From Peribacillus loiseleuriae (GTDB lineage: Bacteria; Bacillota; Bacilli; Bacillales; DSM-1321): a stretch of DNA of 64,000 nucleotides. A model generated the notes under the pieces. The model was given only the letters and a program-made list of their open reading frames with translations. It made no database searches and was not told where the DNA came from. The translations under genes and the position numbers were made by a program. Shown piece after piece: positions 10,024-18,773 of this stretch. The stretch's first letter is position 1, and each line of letters opens with the position of its first letter. Location of the stretch: assembly GCF_001183985.1 (NCBI RefSeq), contig NZ_LFZW01000001.1, positions 2,817,636 to 2,881,635 of the forward strand. The letters run 5' to 3'.

Positions 10024-10548
10024 TCAACGATGATCATTTTTTGTTTCTTCTATAATAGAAGGTAGCTTGCTGTATATGCTTATGACATCGTCTATTTTCA
10101 TTCTGACCAGTCCACTTGAAGAAGGAGCAACAAATTCAATTGTTTCTGGAATAACTCTTTCGTCTTGTACACCCCAGAGTATATCTCTTTTTTTGCTGTA
10201 TTGCTGATATACTCCCTTGCCTACAAAGCAAACTACCTTTGGCTTGAAAGTTATAATTTTTTGCTTCAATTCTTGCCTACCTTGTATGTATTCCTCTTTC
10301 GTAATTTCATTAGCGGCTTTAGTGGGCCGTGATACGATGTTCGTAAATCCATAGCCCAACTCTAATAATGTGCGATCTTCAATCGGTTGATATTTTCTTG
10401 GTGTTAATCCCGCCTCATGGATAATCCGCCAAAAACGATTGTTCGGATTAGCATAATGATGACTGGTTTCACTAGAGCGAATGCTAGGATTAAAGCCGAT
10501 AAAAAGCAGATCCAAACCTTCCTTAAGATGATCTAAGATGCCTTCCAT
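10024..10548 (-). CDS. mug: G/U mismatch-specific uracil-DNA glycosylase (Mug, UDG family 2)
   Basis: Excises uracil or thymine mispaired with guanine. The 174-residue product has the family motif GFNPSIRSSETSHHYANPN (Asn20 corresponds to the catalytic Asn of E. coli Mug), then NRFW, and the C-terminal minor-groove wedge PSSSGLVR. The start is the ATG at 10548 with GAGGG just upstream; an ATG at 10566 would include that site. It is the first gene of a possible mug-azlC-azlD unit, an unusual pairing that probably reflects chance adjacency. Confidence 0.88.
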   Translation of the reverse strand: MEGILDHLKEGLDLLFIGFNPSIRSSETSHHYANPNNRFWRIIHEAGLTPRKYQPIEDRTLLELGYGFTNIVSRPTKAANEITKEEYIQGRQELKQKIITFKPKVVCFVGKGVYQQYSKKRDILWGVQDERVIPETIEFVAPSSSGLVRMKIDDVISIYSKLPSIIEETKNDHR

Positions 10549-10622
10549 TATACTCCCTCTTTTCATTTATATATATTTCTATTTTACATCTACATAAGAA
10601 ATTTTCTACCCTTTTCACAGTA

Positions 10623-10675
10623 TTTATCCCGCTTTAACGGACAGTAAGACCCCTACTGATTGAGTTTCACTTTTT
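10623..10675 (+). repeat. short copy of the TTTATCCCG dispersed repeat (family R)
   Basis: Starts TTTATCCCGCTTTAACGG, then AAGACCCCTACTGATTGAG and TTTCACTTT. The head matches sites at 16224 (minus), 56370 and 60272; the tail matches those at 55540 and 60560. It looks like an internally deleted copy. It lies in the 376-base gap between mug and the TetR gene. The wording resembles bcr-type repeats of the B. cereus group, which I have not tested. Confidence 0.5.
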
Positions 10676-10842
10676 CGAAGTAGTCATTTTCGGATTTTTT
10701 CTAGTGGCTATAGTAATGGTGAAAATTCACAATTATTTGAAGATTGAATAAAACAATAAAGGGATATATTTATAAGAAATCATTTATTTGCAATTTCAAC
10801 CTTTATTACTATGTAAATATTAAAGATTCTTCATAACGGATG

Positions 10843-10914
10843 GGTCAGACCCCGCAACTACAATACAATTCAAATTATGCGTAAGTACCACTATGAACCG
10901 TGTGTAGTATGCGA
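10843..10914 (+). repeat. palindromic mini-repeat, copy A (family M)
   Basis: Shares TCAGACCCCGCAAC, CAAATTATGCGTAA and GAAC-GTGT blocks in the same order and spacing with 55646-55718. The two arms can pair around the central ATGCGTAA. This copy lies directly against the stop of the TetR gene. Target-site duplications are not clear here. Confidence 0.6.
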
Positions 10915-10924
10915 AATCAAGCCC

Positions 10925-11581
10925 TCATTCTTTTCTTAATCCATCCATTATAAATCGAATTAAATTTCCAATTTCCGCCTCTTCATCTAAATCCAAATTA
11001 TCTGGTTGTAATACAAACCGTGATACGAAATACCCTCCAATCAAAGGAAAAATCATTCTTTGAATCGTACTGCTTGGGATATCGATCAGTTCACCACGTT
11101 TTTTATACAGATTAATCACTTTGCTGATTTGGTGCAAGATATTTTTAGTAAAAAAAGGAAGTAAGTCTTTCCTTAATTCATCACTATATAAAAGTTCTTT
11201 AACAACAATTTGAAATATTTCTCTATTTTCATTAATAAAATGAATCCGATTTGTTAGTAAGGCTCTCAAAAAATCCTCAAAACATCCAATGTTTTTTGAC
11301 ATAATTTCACCAAAAACCTCTTCAGCCATTGTAGGGATGGAATCCTTTATAAACGGCAGAATAACTGATAGTAATAAATTATCTTTCGTACCATAATGGC
11401 GAAAAATTGTTCCTTCGGCAACCATTGCTGCTTTTGCTATTTCACTTGTTGAAGTATTTGCGTACCCTTTTTCGGCAAACAATTTAATCGCAGTTTCAAC
11501 TATTTTTTGCTGTTTATCCGTTTGTTTCTTTGTTAATTTGGTTTGAGCTATAATTGCATCCAATAGATTGCCTTTAGACAA
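10925..11581 (-). CDS. TetR/AcrR-family repressor of the adjacent ABC exporter
   Basis: A 218-residue regulator. The N-terminal helix-turn-helix is recognisable (IVETAIKLFAEKGYANTSTS ... IAKAAMVAEGTIFRHYGTK, residues about 27-67) and a variable ligand-binding domain follows. TTG start at 11581 with AAAGGAAG upstream. It is the last gene of ATPase-permease-TetR, 31 bases after the permease, so it is probably autoregulated through the palindrome at 13416. The inducer is unknown. Confidence 0.9.
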   Translation of the reverse strand: MSKGNLLDAIIAQTKLTKKQTDKQQKIVETAIKLFAEKGYANTSTSEIAKAAMVAEGTIFRHYGTKDNLLLSVILPFIKDSIPTMAEEVFGEIMSKNIGCFEDFLRALLTNRIHFINENREIFQIVVKELLYSDELRKDLLPFFTKNILHQISKVINLYKKRGELIDIPSSTIQRMIFPLIGGYFVSRFVLQPDNLDLDEEAEIGNLIRFIMDGLRKE

Positions 11582-11612
11582 TTAAAACCACTTCCTTTAA
11601 ACTCTGAACTCC

Positions 11613-12668
11613 TTATAACCTACGGTACTTTTTCAATGCGAATATATTCAGTATAATAAAGATTGTTGCAAATACAACCAATGCGAAAAGATCCCCACTT
11701 ATATCCGTTAAATGTAGTCCTTTATACATGACACCTTTTAAAGCATCAGCAGCATAATAGATTGGCATGATTTTCCCAATAGATTGTAACCAATCCGCCA
11801 TTCCTTCAAGCGGGAAAATTCCAGCAAAGAATACTTGTGGAATAACTGCGATCGGAATAAACTGTACCATTTGAAATTCAGAAGCGGCAAAAGAAGACAA
11901 TAGCGTCCCCAAAGAAAGCGCAACCAACGCTAACAGTAAATTAATAAGGATAACATTCCAAACGGAACCTACCATGACCATATCTAACACATTGATTGAA
12001 TATAATACGACAATAACGGTTTGAATCACTGCAAATATACCAAAACCAACTAAGTATGCGGTTACAATTTCTCCTCTGCGTATTGGTGTCGACATTAAGC
12101 GTTCCAAAGTACCAGTAGTTCGCTCCTTTAATAATCCGATTCCCGAGATAAGAAATACAAAAAAGAATACAAAAAAACCAACTAAGACAGGACTTAACAC
12201 ATCAAAAAATGCCGTTTCACTGTTTCCATATACATACTGTGTATCTATATTTTTTTTCTGTATTGCCACTGGTGCAGTATTTGGATTCAAAAATTTTGAC
12301 TGAGCGTGCAAGGATACAGATTGGTTTACCTTCATTTGCAAGGCTTTAGCGATTGATGGGTCACTATTCTGTAATGTTAATTCCAATTTTTCATTCTTTA
12401 CTTCCAATAAACCATCAAGATCTTCTACCACGATTGTTTCCTTATCTGCTGTATCATACTGTATCACGTTTATATTTGCTTCCTCTAATATTTTTTCAAG
12501 GCTATTATCAACATTCACAACGCCTAATTTAAGGTCAACTGTATTTCCGTTGAATAAGAAATACATTAAAGTTAGAATGATTAATGGTGCAACAAACAAC
12601 AGTGCCAAAGTCCTTTTGTCTCGTAACATTTCCTGACAAATTCTTTTGATTAACGCAACTGTTCTCAT
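11613..12668 (-). CDS. ABC-2 type exporter permease
   Basis: A 351-residue membrane protein with one N-terminal helix, a large external domain (residues about 45-150), then five or more helices in the C-terminal half, the usual ABC2_membrane_3 architecture. The stretch LLKERTTGTLERLMSTPIRRGEI is the cytoplasmic coupling segment of this family. ATG at 12668 overlaps the ATPase stop by four bases (ATGA). With the ATPase it should export a drug or lipid-like compound; the substrate cannot be read from sequence. Confidence 0.88.
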   Translation of the reverse strand: MRTVALIKRICQEMLRDKRTLALLFVAPLIILTLMYFLFNGNTVDLKLGVVNVDNSLEKILEEANINVIQYDTADKETIVVEDLDGLLEVKNEKLELTLQNSDPSIAKALQMKVNQSVSLHAQSKFLNPNTAPVAIQKKNIDTQYVYGNSETAFFDVLSPVLVGFFVFFFVFLISGIGLLKERTTGTLERLMSTPIRRGEIVTAYLVGFGIFAVIQTVIVVLYSINVLDMVMVGSVWNVILINLLLALVALSLGTLLSSFAASEFQMVQFIPIAVIPQVFFAGIFPLEGMADWLQSIGKIMPIYYAADALKGVMYKGLHLTDISGDLFALVVFATIFIILNIFALKKYRRL

Positions 12669-13390
12669 GAATCTTTCCTCCCTGCTTTTAAGAACACTTC
12701 ATCAAAATTATCTACTTGGTAATGCGCCTTTAATTCTTCCGGTGTACCTCTAGTTAAGATGACACCATCTCTTACCATCGCTACAAAATCACATCTTTCC
12801 GCTTCATCCATAACATGTGTGGTCACAATGATTGTTTTTCCTTCCTCATTTTTCAATCGTAACAATTCATTCCATATGCTTAATCGCAATTCAGGATCAA
12901 TTCCTACAGTTGGTTCGTCTAATATTAAGATTTTTGGATTTTGGATTAAAGCGATTGCAAGAGATAATCGACGTTTCATCCCGCCGGAGTATGCTTTCAC
13001 TCTTTGATTTAGTTCGGTGGTTAGATGTACTAAATTAGCTGCATAAGAGATACGTTCCTTTATTTCTACTTTATTTAATTTGTAAAGAGAAGCAAAGAAT
13101 TTAAGGTTTTCCATACCTGTTAGCTCAGAATATAGGGCATCAGATTGAGCCATATAACCAATTTCTTGGAGTAATTCTAAATTGGGCATCTTTTCATTTA
13201 ATACATGAATCGTTCCAGCATCTGGAGTATCCATGCCAACAATCATTTTCACTAACGTTGTCTTACCTGCGCCTGAAGGACCAATAAACCCATAAATTTG
13301 ACCTTCTTCGATTATTAAATCGATCTGATTTAATACTACTTTTTTCCCAAAACTTTTGCTTACTTGGTTAATAGCAATGCTGTAATTCAT
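12665..13390 (-). CDS. ABC exporter ATP-binding protein
   Basis: A 241-residue nucleotide-binding domain. Walker A is GPSGAGKTT (about residues 37-45), the signature is YSGGMKRRLSLAIAL, Walker B is ILILDEPTVGID, and the H-loop is TTHVMDEAE. These features are typical of drug-exporter type ATPases. GAGGGGG lies before the ATG at 13390. It is the first gene of the TetR-controlled three-gene unit, with a palindromic operator 26 bases before the start. Confidence 0.93.
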   Translation of the reverse strand: MNYSIAINQVSKSFGKKVVLNQIDLIIEEGQIYGFIGPSGAGKTTLVKMIVGMDTPDAGTIHVLNEKMPNLELLQEIGYMAQSDALYSELTGMENLKFFASLYKLNKVEIKERISYAANLVHLTTELNQRVKAYSGGMKRRLSLAIALIQNPKILILDEPTVGIDPELRLSIWNELLRLKNEEGKTIIVTTHVMDEAERCDFVAMVRDGVILTRGTPEELKAHYQVDNFDEVFLKAGRKDS

Positions 13391-13415
13391 TTACATTACC
13401 CCCTCAATCAATAAT

Positions 13416-13435
13416 AAATGAGTGATTACTCATTT
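13416..13435. promoter_or_regulatory. palindromic TetR operator candidate
   Basis: AAATGAGT-GATT-ACTCATTT is a perfect inverted repeat between the ATPase gene and a TATACT-like -10 (13439-13444, minus). Operators of TetR regulators controlling efflux genes often look like this. It lies where a bound protein would block the transcript start. Confidence 0.65.
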
Positions 13436-13474
13436 GTAAGTATATTCGTTACAATGTTGAATTCTGCATAATGA

Positions 13475-13506
13475 TAAAAAACAGCCAACTTTTTTTAAGT
13501 TGGCTG
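13475..13506 (-). terminator. terminator after Rieske oxygenase gene
   Basis: Stem CAGCCAACTT / AAGTTGGCTG (13482-13491 with 13497-13506), followed by a T run on the minus strand. Confidence 0.88.
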
Positions 13507-13532
13507 CTTTCCTTGAATTAGCTTGGCAATTC

Positions 13533-14510
13533 TTACGCTGTTCCTAATACTACCCCTAATTTCTTCAAATACTGACGATACGCAATACTTACCCGATCAC
13601 TTTTTAGCGATAATTCCACTTGTAAATCCAATGGTAAATCTTCTGGTTTTTGGTTTTCTACGATTGGTTTGTCTTGAGCGAATATCATATCCTGAAATTC
13701 AATAATTTCCTGATCTGTTTGACCTGAATCATAATTGAATAACATGACACCAAATGCGATGGATTTCGTCTCTTCAACAGGTAAAACCGTTAATAGAATC
13801 ACCATCTCTTGCTTTGTTTCATGATCTTTTTTCGTGAAACGGACTGTTAATGGACGAAGAATTTCGTATGTATAGTACACATGCTTCGGTTGTCCAGAGC
13901 CATCTGGATCTGGTTGATAAATCGCAATCTCATCCGAGCGAATGCTTTCATCCTCCCAGTGAATATTATAATCACCAATTATCGAATGTTCTGGGACACC
14001 AAGAAAGCCTTCATGTAATATAGATAAATGACCAACATCAAGGAAATTTTCAACAATTCTAGGCGGATTCGCCAAAGCTTGAACAGGTCCCCAGATAACA
14101 CTACGATAGTTCTCATCATCAAATTCAGGAAGATTAAATAATTCCGTCCCTGAGTTTTCAAGATTTACCCAAACTAGACCATATTTTTCGATACAGCCAT
14201 ATTTAAAAGCTTTTGCTTTCTTTGGAATCGATCGTCCTTCAGGGAGCTGAGGGATGTGAGAACATTCTCCATTCGATTCGTATTCCCAGCCATGATATGG
14301 ACATACCAATTTTCCATCTTTTACGCACCCTAATGACAAAGCTGCTCCCCGGTGTATACACAAATCTTTAAAAGCATGAACTCCCTCTTCATTACGATAA
14401 AGAACCAAACGCTCTCCCATCACGATAACCTGAACGGGTTCTCCTTTAATATCTATCGATCTACTTGCAACAATCCAATCATTTCGTAAAACTTCATCTT
14501 GTATTAACAA
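13533..14510 (-). CDS. Rieske non-heme iron oxygenase, alpha-type subunit
   Basis: A 325-residue oxygenase. The Rieske [2Fe-2S] cluster ligands are C51 and H53 (CIHRG) and C70 and H73 (CPYHGW). The mononuclear iron motif N-x2-D-x2-H-x4-H is N155, D158, H161, H166. Length and layout suit the single-component-alpha class that includes vanillate O-demethylase and the methylxanthine N-demethylases NdmA/B. No reductase or ferredoxin gene is nearby, so electrons come from elsewhere. TTG start at 14510 with GGGGGT upstream; a near-perfect sigma-A promoter precedes it. It diverges from an NCS2 purine-type permease, hinting at a nucleobase-like substrate (inference). Confidence 0.85.
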   Translation of the reverse strand: MLIQDEVLRNDWIVASRSIDIKGEPVQVIVMGERLVLYRNEEGVHAFKDLCIHRGAALSLGCVKDGKLVCPYHGWEYESNGECSHIPQLPEGRSIPKKAKAFKYGCIEKYGLVWVNLENSGTELFNLPEFDDENYRSVIWGPVQALANPPRIVENFLDVGHLSILHEGFLGVPEHSIIGDYNIHWEDESIRSDEIAIYQPDPDGSGQPKHVYYTYEILRPLTVRFTKKDHETKQEMVILLTVLPVEETKSIAFGVMLFNYDSGQTDQEIIEFQDMIFAQDKPIVENQKPEDLPLDLQVELSLKSDRVSIAYRQYLKKLGVVLGTA

Positions 14511-14549
14511 AATAGTACCCCCTCTAGCCAGTTCACTTATTCACTTATT

Positions 14550-14578
14550 ATTTTAGAAATATATCACGAAGTTGTCAA
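14550..14578 (-). promoter_or_regulatory. sigma-A promoter of the Rieske gene
   Basis: Minus strand TTGACA (14573-14578), 17-base spacer, TAAAAT (14550-14555), about 40 bases before the start codon. Confidence 0.75.
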
Positions 14579-14580
14579 TG

Positions 14581-14624
14581 TAAACCGAATATTTTTTATA
14601 AAAATAAAATAAATGTTCGTTTTT
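14581..14624. promoter_or_regulatory. pair of inverted PurBox-like sites (PurR)
   Basis: TAAACCGAATATT (14581-14593) and the inverted AATGTTCGTTTTT (14612-14624) match the Bacillus PurBox AWWWCCGAACWWT at 11 and 12 of 13 positions. They are 18 bases apart; 16-17 is usual in B. subtilis. The pair lies between the two divergent promoters, so PurR could control both genes. Confidence 0.6.
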
Positions 14625-14627
14625 CTG

Positions 14628-14656
14628 TTTACGAAATGTCCTTTTTCTCCTATAAT
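14628..14656 (+). promoter_or_regulatory. promoter of the NCS2 permease gene
   Basis: TTTACG (14628-14633), 17-base spacer, perfect TATAAT (14651-14656), immediately downstream of the PurBox pair. Confidence 0.7.
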
Positions 14657-14702
14657 TACGTTTATATCTTTCACAAACATATTTCCGAGGGGGAAAGAAC
14701 CA

Positions 14703-16037
14703 GTGGAACAACAAAAGGGAAATTCAGAATTACTAGTAGGAATTGATGAGAAAATCAGTGTTGGTAGATCGATCCTGCTTGGTTTACAACATGTACTGGC
14801 TATGGATCTCTACATAGCGCCTATCATCATCGCCGGCTTATTGGCGCTTGATACGAGTAATACAACATTTTTTGTGCAAATGTGTTTTTTAGCAGCAGGT
14901 GTTGCGACCATCATTCAAACCGGATTTGGGATTAAGCTCCCTGTCGTACAAGGACCATCCTATGTTCCCATCGGCGCACTTGCTGCAATCGGTGGAAAGC
15001 TTGGCCTTGGAGCCATTTATGGAAGCTTGATTCCCGGAGCCATTTTAATCGCATTGCTTGGGTATCCATTGAAAATCTTTGCTAAAACGGTTGTGAAAAT
15101 TATCCCACCGCTCGTTGGAGGCACGGTTATTGTTATTGTTGGAATTTCTTTAATGCCAAATGCATTTAACAGTGTTTACTCCGCTCCCGGCCATTTAGGT
15201 CATAATGTCATCATTGCGGCCGTGTCAGCTGGTGTATTAGTTGCTTGTATGATCCTTGGAAAACAAGCAAAAAGCTTTGGAACCTTTTTCAGACTCGTCT
15301 CAGTTATTCTAGCAATCATAGCTGGTACAATCACAGCTCGTCTTTTTGGAAAAATTGACTTTTCCGCTGTTTCAGATGCAGCTTGGTTTTCCCTGCCAAA
15401 ACTATTTCCTTTCGGAGCACCGGTCTTCGATATGAGTGCCATTTTAACAATTGTCTTTATATATCTCATTATTTTGATTGAAACGACTGGTACATGGTTT
15501 GTTGTCTCTAAAGTGACAGGCAGTGAATTAACGGAAAAAAGATTAAATAAAGCTTCATTCGGTGAAGGACTTGGCTGTTTTGTTGGAACATTATTCGGCG
15601 GTACTCCAATGACCGGATATTCCTCAAATGCCGGAATTATTGCACTCACAGGTGTTGCTAGTCGAATGGCGATTCTCGCAGCCGGCTTTATCTTGATTGC
15701 TTTGGGACTGATGCCGAAACTTTCAGCTTTAATCATTTCAATTCCAGAGCCAGTCATCAATGGGATTTTCGGAATTGTTTGTGTGGCTATTGTCATGAAT
15801 GGATTTAAAGTTATTCAACATATTGTGGTTGATGATCGTAATATGATGGTAATCGGAATACCTATTCTTTTGGCAATCGGTGTAACAGTACTTCCAAAGG
15901 ACATTCTCTATTCTTTACCTGACTTTGCAAACTATCTACTTTCTTCTGGAACTGGTATAGGTGCCATTTCTGCTGTTGTTTTGAATTTGATTATTCCTCA
16001 TGAAAAACCTAAACAGAGTTTGCAGAATGCTGGGTAA
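14703..16037 (+). CDS. NCS2-family nucleobase permease (xanthine/uric acid/uracil type)
   Basis: A 444-residue, roughly 14-helix proton symporter. Family marks are LLGLQHVLAMDLYIAPIII near the N-terminus, the substrate-contacting Glu in LIETTGTWF (helix 8), and GTPMTGYSSNAGI (helix 10). GTG at 14703 has GAGGGGGAAAG five bases upstream; the frame could extend to 14613 but without a ribosome binding site. The helix-10 segment is nearer to purine/xanthine members than to UraA, but the substrate is not certain. A perfect TATAAT promoter and PurBox-like sites precede it. Confidence 0.88.
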   Translation: MEQQKGNSELLVGIDEKISVGRSILLGLQHVLAMDLYIAPIIIAGLLALDTSNTTFFVQMCFLAAGVATIIQTGFGIKLPVVQGPSYVPIGALAAIGGKLGLGAIYGSLIPGAILIALLGYPLKIFAKTVVKIIPPLVGGTVIVIVGISLMPNAFNSVYSAPGHLGHNVIIAAVSAGVLVACMILGKQAKSFGTFFRLVSVILAIIAGTITARLFGKIDFSAVSDAAWFSLPKLFPFGAPVFDMSAILTIVFIYLIILIETTGTWFVVSKVTGSELTEKRLNKASFGEGLGCFVGTLFGGTPMTGYSSNAGIIALTGVASRMAILAAGFILIALGLMPKLSALIISIPEPVINGIFGIVCVAIVMNGFKVIQHIVVDDRNMMVIGIPILLAIGVTVLPKDILYSLPDFANYLLSSGTGIGAISAVVLNLIIPHEKPKQSLQNAG

Positions 16038-16044
16038 GACTAAC

Positions 16045-16078
16045 AAAAATCCTTACGTTATAAACGTAAGGATTTTTG
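16045..16078 (+). terminator. terminator after NCS2 permease
   Basis: Perfect 15-bp stem AAAAATCCTTACGTT / AACGTAAGGATTTTT with a 3-base loop, 8 bases after the stop; it could also act on the opposite strand. Confidence 0.9.
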
Positions 16079-16200
16079 TTTTAACTGCGAATTATGTGAC
16101 TAGTGGATGACACCTTGTAAATGTTAATTGTTAGATTGGGCTGTTTATCCCTCACCAATTTTTTTCTTAATTCTCTAAACAAAAATTGAGATAGGGATAT

Positions 16201-16224
16201 TGTATCCTGTTAAACCGGGATAAA
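16201..16224 (-). repeat. head motif of dispersed repeat family R (minus orientation)
   Basis: Read on the minus strand: TTTATCCCGGTTTAACAGG followed by ATACA, matching the head of the copy at 56370 (TTTATCCCGGCTTAACAGG). It sits in the 246-base gap between the permease and HAD genes. Confidence 0.45.
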
Positions 16225-16283
16225 CAAGCTGGTTGATTGGTTAGTTTATTTAGGCTTTAGTGATTTCAAAAAAGGTACAAGAT

Positions 16284-17081
16284 TTAATTGGTTACTTCTT
16301 GTAAGTTTACAGGCTTATTTAATGGGTTTATGCTTCCCAGCTCATCAAATCTTTGTGCTAAATGGTTTTCTATATCGTTATCTAATGACAATTGTTCAGA
16401 TGAGAATGGGTTTAGCTGTGCATTTCCACCAATCATAACTGAATACTTTGCATGTTGAAACATTGTCATATCATTTGCATCATTGCCAAATGCAATATAC
16501 TCCCCTTCTTCCACACCCAATTGCTGTAATCCACTCCATTTATCTACTCCTTGTGGGCTTATATCTAAGATTCCTTCATTTCCATGAATGTGAACTACTA
16601 TTTCCATTTTGCTAAGCTGTTCTGATACTTCTCCCATGTTATCTGAAGTAAGTATCAAGATTTTTACAACTGACTGTAATTTACCCAGTTCAACATTTTT
16701 AGCACGTTTTTGTGGGTCAAGATTATTTAAAATGGGATGATTAGCTGGCCCCGTATAAGCGTAATTCCAATCGCTATCTATTAAGTAAGAAACGTTATAT
16801 GTCTCTAGTAATTGAACAATATTGGCGAGTATTTCTTCAGCAAAGCCCACTGATGATATAATTTTTCCGTTTATTGCAACCATTGATCCATTTCCACCAA
16901 TCATTGGGTGTTGATGAAAACGTGCATGTAATACGGGGAGTAAATCACGTATTGGCCTAGCTGAAGCAAAAATAATTTCATGCCCCTGTGCTACTAACTT
17001 TTCTAACGATACTAGTAGCTTTTCAGAAACAGGCTGACCTTTAAAGCAGATTGTCCCATCTAAATCGAATACAAATTTCAT
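16284..17081 (-). CDS. HAD-superfamily Cof-type phosphatase
   Basis: A 265-residue hydrolase with motif I DLDGT (residues 6-10, nucleophile Asp6), motif II SAR (about 60), a conserved motif III region, and motif IV GNDANDM (about 198). The IIB (Cof) cap domain lies between motifs II and III. These enzymes dephosphorylate sugar phosphates or flavin precursors; the substrate is unknown. It is divergent from the Crp/Fnr regulator gene, 88 bases apart, so that regulator may control it. Confidence 0.88.
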   Translation of the reverse strand: MKFVFDLDGTICFKGQPVSEKLLVSLEKLVAQGHEIIFASARPIRDLLPVLHARFHQHPMIGGNGSMVAINGKIISSVGFAEEILANIVQLLETYNVSYLIDSDWNYAYTGPANHPILNNLDPQKRAKNVELGKLQSVVKILILTSDNMGEVSEQLSKMEIVVHIHGNEGILDISPQGVDKWSGLQQLGVEEGEYIAFGNDANDMTMFQHAKYSVMIGGNAQLNPFSSEQLSLDNDIENHLAQRFDELGSINPLNKPVNLQEVTN

Positions 17082-17169
17082 TCTACTCCACTCCTACATT
17101 TTTTATTGTTCTTATCATATCAGTTTATCTTATAATGAAAAGGACATATGTCCCAAAAAGGAGTTCTAT

Positions 17170-17868
17170 ATGAAATATATTCAAGATTCGGAGCTACTTG
17201 AAAAAATTATACAGCAGTATCATGTTGAAGAAATGTTTGATCAAACCAAACAACTCCCATTTACACTACAGCAATATACACCAGATGAAATTATTCTACT
17301 TGAGGGAATGGAGATGCAATCACTGTTATTCTTGGTAGAAGGGAAAGTAAGAATAACATCAAGTATCGCAACCGGGAGATCACTTTTACTACGATTTATT
17401 CACCCTTTTTCCATCATTGGAGATATTGAATTAATCCGTGACGTTCCCGTTCAATCACAAGTCCAAGCAGTCAATGAATGCTTATTAATCGGACTTCCCT
17501 TCGATTATATAAAGCAATACGAAATAGACAACCCAAAGTTTTTACATACACTTTTAGAACATGTATGCTATAAACTCCAAACTTGTACAACAGCTTCACG
17601 TGTAAACTTATTAGCATCTGTTGAAAACAAATTTGCGAGTTACCTTATGTCTACGATATCAGCTGAACCTAATAACAACTTTGGAATAGAGCTAACAACT
17701 TCCAACATCAAAGAAATGGCAAATTTACTTGGCACGACATATCGCCATCTAAATCGAGTTATTCATTCTCTTACTCAAAAGAACATTATTGAAAGAGACA
17801 AAAATTCTATTCGTATATTAAATTGGGATGATTTAGATAAAGCATCCAATGGAATTCGATATAAGTAA
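17170..17868 (+). CDS. Crp/Fnr-family transcription regulator (YeiL-like)
   Basis: A 232-residue regulator. An N-terminal cyclic-nucleotide-binding fold (residues about 35-130; 'ILLEGMEMQSLLFLVEGKVRI') is followed by a C-terminal winged helix with 'TSNIKEMANLLGTTYRHLNRVIHSL'. No FNR-type cysteine cluster is present at the N-terminus. It resembles the YeiL branch of the family. It is divergent from the HAD phosphatase gene; targets and ligand are unknown. Downstream, 17869-18128 holds nothing I recognise. Confidence 0.85.
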   Translation: MKYIQDSELLEKIIQQYHVEEMFDQTKQLPFTLQQYTPDEIILLEGMEMQSLLFLVEGKVRITSSIATGRSLLLRFIHPFSIIGDIELIRDVPVQSQVQAVNECLLIGLPFDYIKQYEIDNPKFLHTLLEHVCYKLQTCTTASRVNLLASVENKFASYLMSTISAEPNNNFGIELTTSNIKEMANLLGTTYRHLNRVIHSLTQKNIIERDKNSIRILNWDDLDKASNGIRYK

Positions 17869-18128
17869 ATGTATAACACTGATTTCTTCATGGTGCATCC
17901 ATAAATTTTTACATCCTAAATTATCTTTGCATAGTGTACTTAACCAGTTTCTTAAGTATTATTCCATAATCTTTAGTCGAGTAACTTTATTGCCACTCAC
18001 CAATTCCTTAATCCCCTTTTGATAAACAGATCCAAAGGGATAAATCATCGCAACTTTATTTCAAATCCGCAACAAAATTTAAATATAGTTTTTATAGAAT
18101 ATCAAGAGACAAATATGATTTCGAGTAC

Positions 18129-18176
18129 AAAAAAAAACAGTCTACCCAAATTAATCGATTACATTTTTGGGAGACT
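18129..18176 (-). terminator. terminator after pdxT
   Basis: Minus strand AGTCTCCCAAA ... TTTGGGTAGACT with one bulge, then a long T run, just after the pdxT stop. Confidence 0.8.
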
Positions 18177-18184
18177 ATTTTTCA

Positions 18185-18772
18185 TTAAACACCTGTTTTT
18201 AGTGATTCTTCAACCATGTCAATAAATTGTTCCAATATACGTATATCATTCGTCAACTCAGGATGAAAAGCGCTGACCAGAATATTTTTTTGTCTTGCAC
18301 AAACGATTTTCCCTTCAAAGTCTGCAAGCACTTCAACGTCTTTGCCAGCCCTCTCTCCATTTGGTGCACGAATGAAAATCGCTTTAAAAGGCTGTTCTAA
18401 ATTTTTTATATCTATGTTCACTTCAAAGCTCTCTCGCTGACGACCAAACGCATTCCGCTCAACTTCTATATCAATTAATTTCAAGTGAGCCGTGTCAGAT
18501 CCAATTACTTTTTTTGCCAACAAAACCATACCAGCACATGTTCCAAAGATTGGTTTACCTTGCTTCGCAAATTGAAGAATCGGTTCTATAAAGCCATAAC
18601 GATCCATCAGCTTCCGCATCGTTGTGCTTTCGCCACCGGGAAGAATTAACCCGTCGAGCTCTGCTAATTGATCAACTTGCTTTACAATTACGGCTTTTTG
18701 TCCAGTTGCTTCTATCTGTTTTACATGTTCACTAATGGCACCTTGCAGGCCTAAAATACCAATCGTTGCCAT
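18185..18772 (-). CDS. pdxT: pyridoxal 5'-phosphate synthase, glutaminase subunit
   Basis: Releases ammonia from glutamine and feeds it to PdxS. The product is 195 residues with the class I amidotransferase triad: Cys79 in GTCAGM and the His/Glu pair in FHPEL near residue 170. The LPGGESTT oxyanion motif is at 44-51. The ATG at 18772 overlaps the pdxS stop region (TAATATG), which matches family length; a GTG at 18784 would be inside pdxS. Second gene of pdxST. Confidence 0.96.
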   Translation of the reverse strand: MATIGILGLQGAISEHVKQIEATGQKAVIVKQVDQLAELDGLILPGGESTTMRKLMDRYGFIEPILQFAKQGKPIFGTCAGMVLLAKKVIGSDTAHLKLIDIEVERNAFGRQRESFEVNIDIKNLEQPFKAIFIRAPNGERAGKDVEVLADFEGKIVCARQKNILVSAFHPELTNDIRILEQFIDMVEESLKTGV

Positions 18773-18773
18773 A

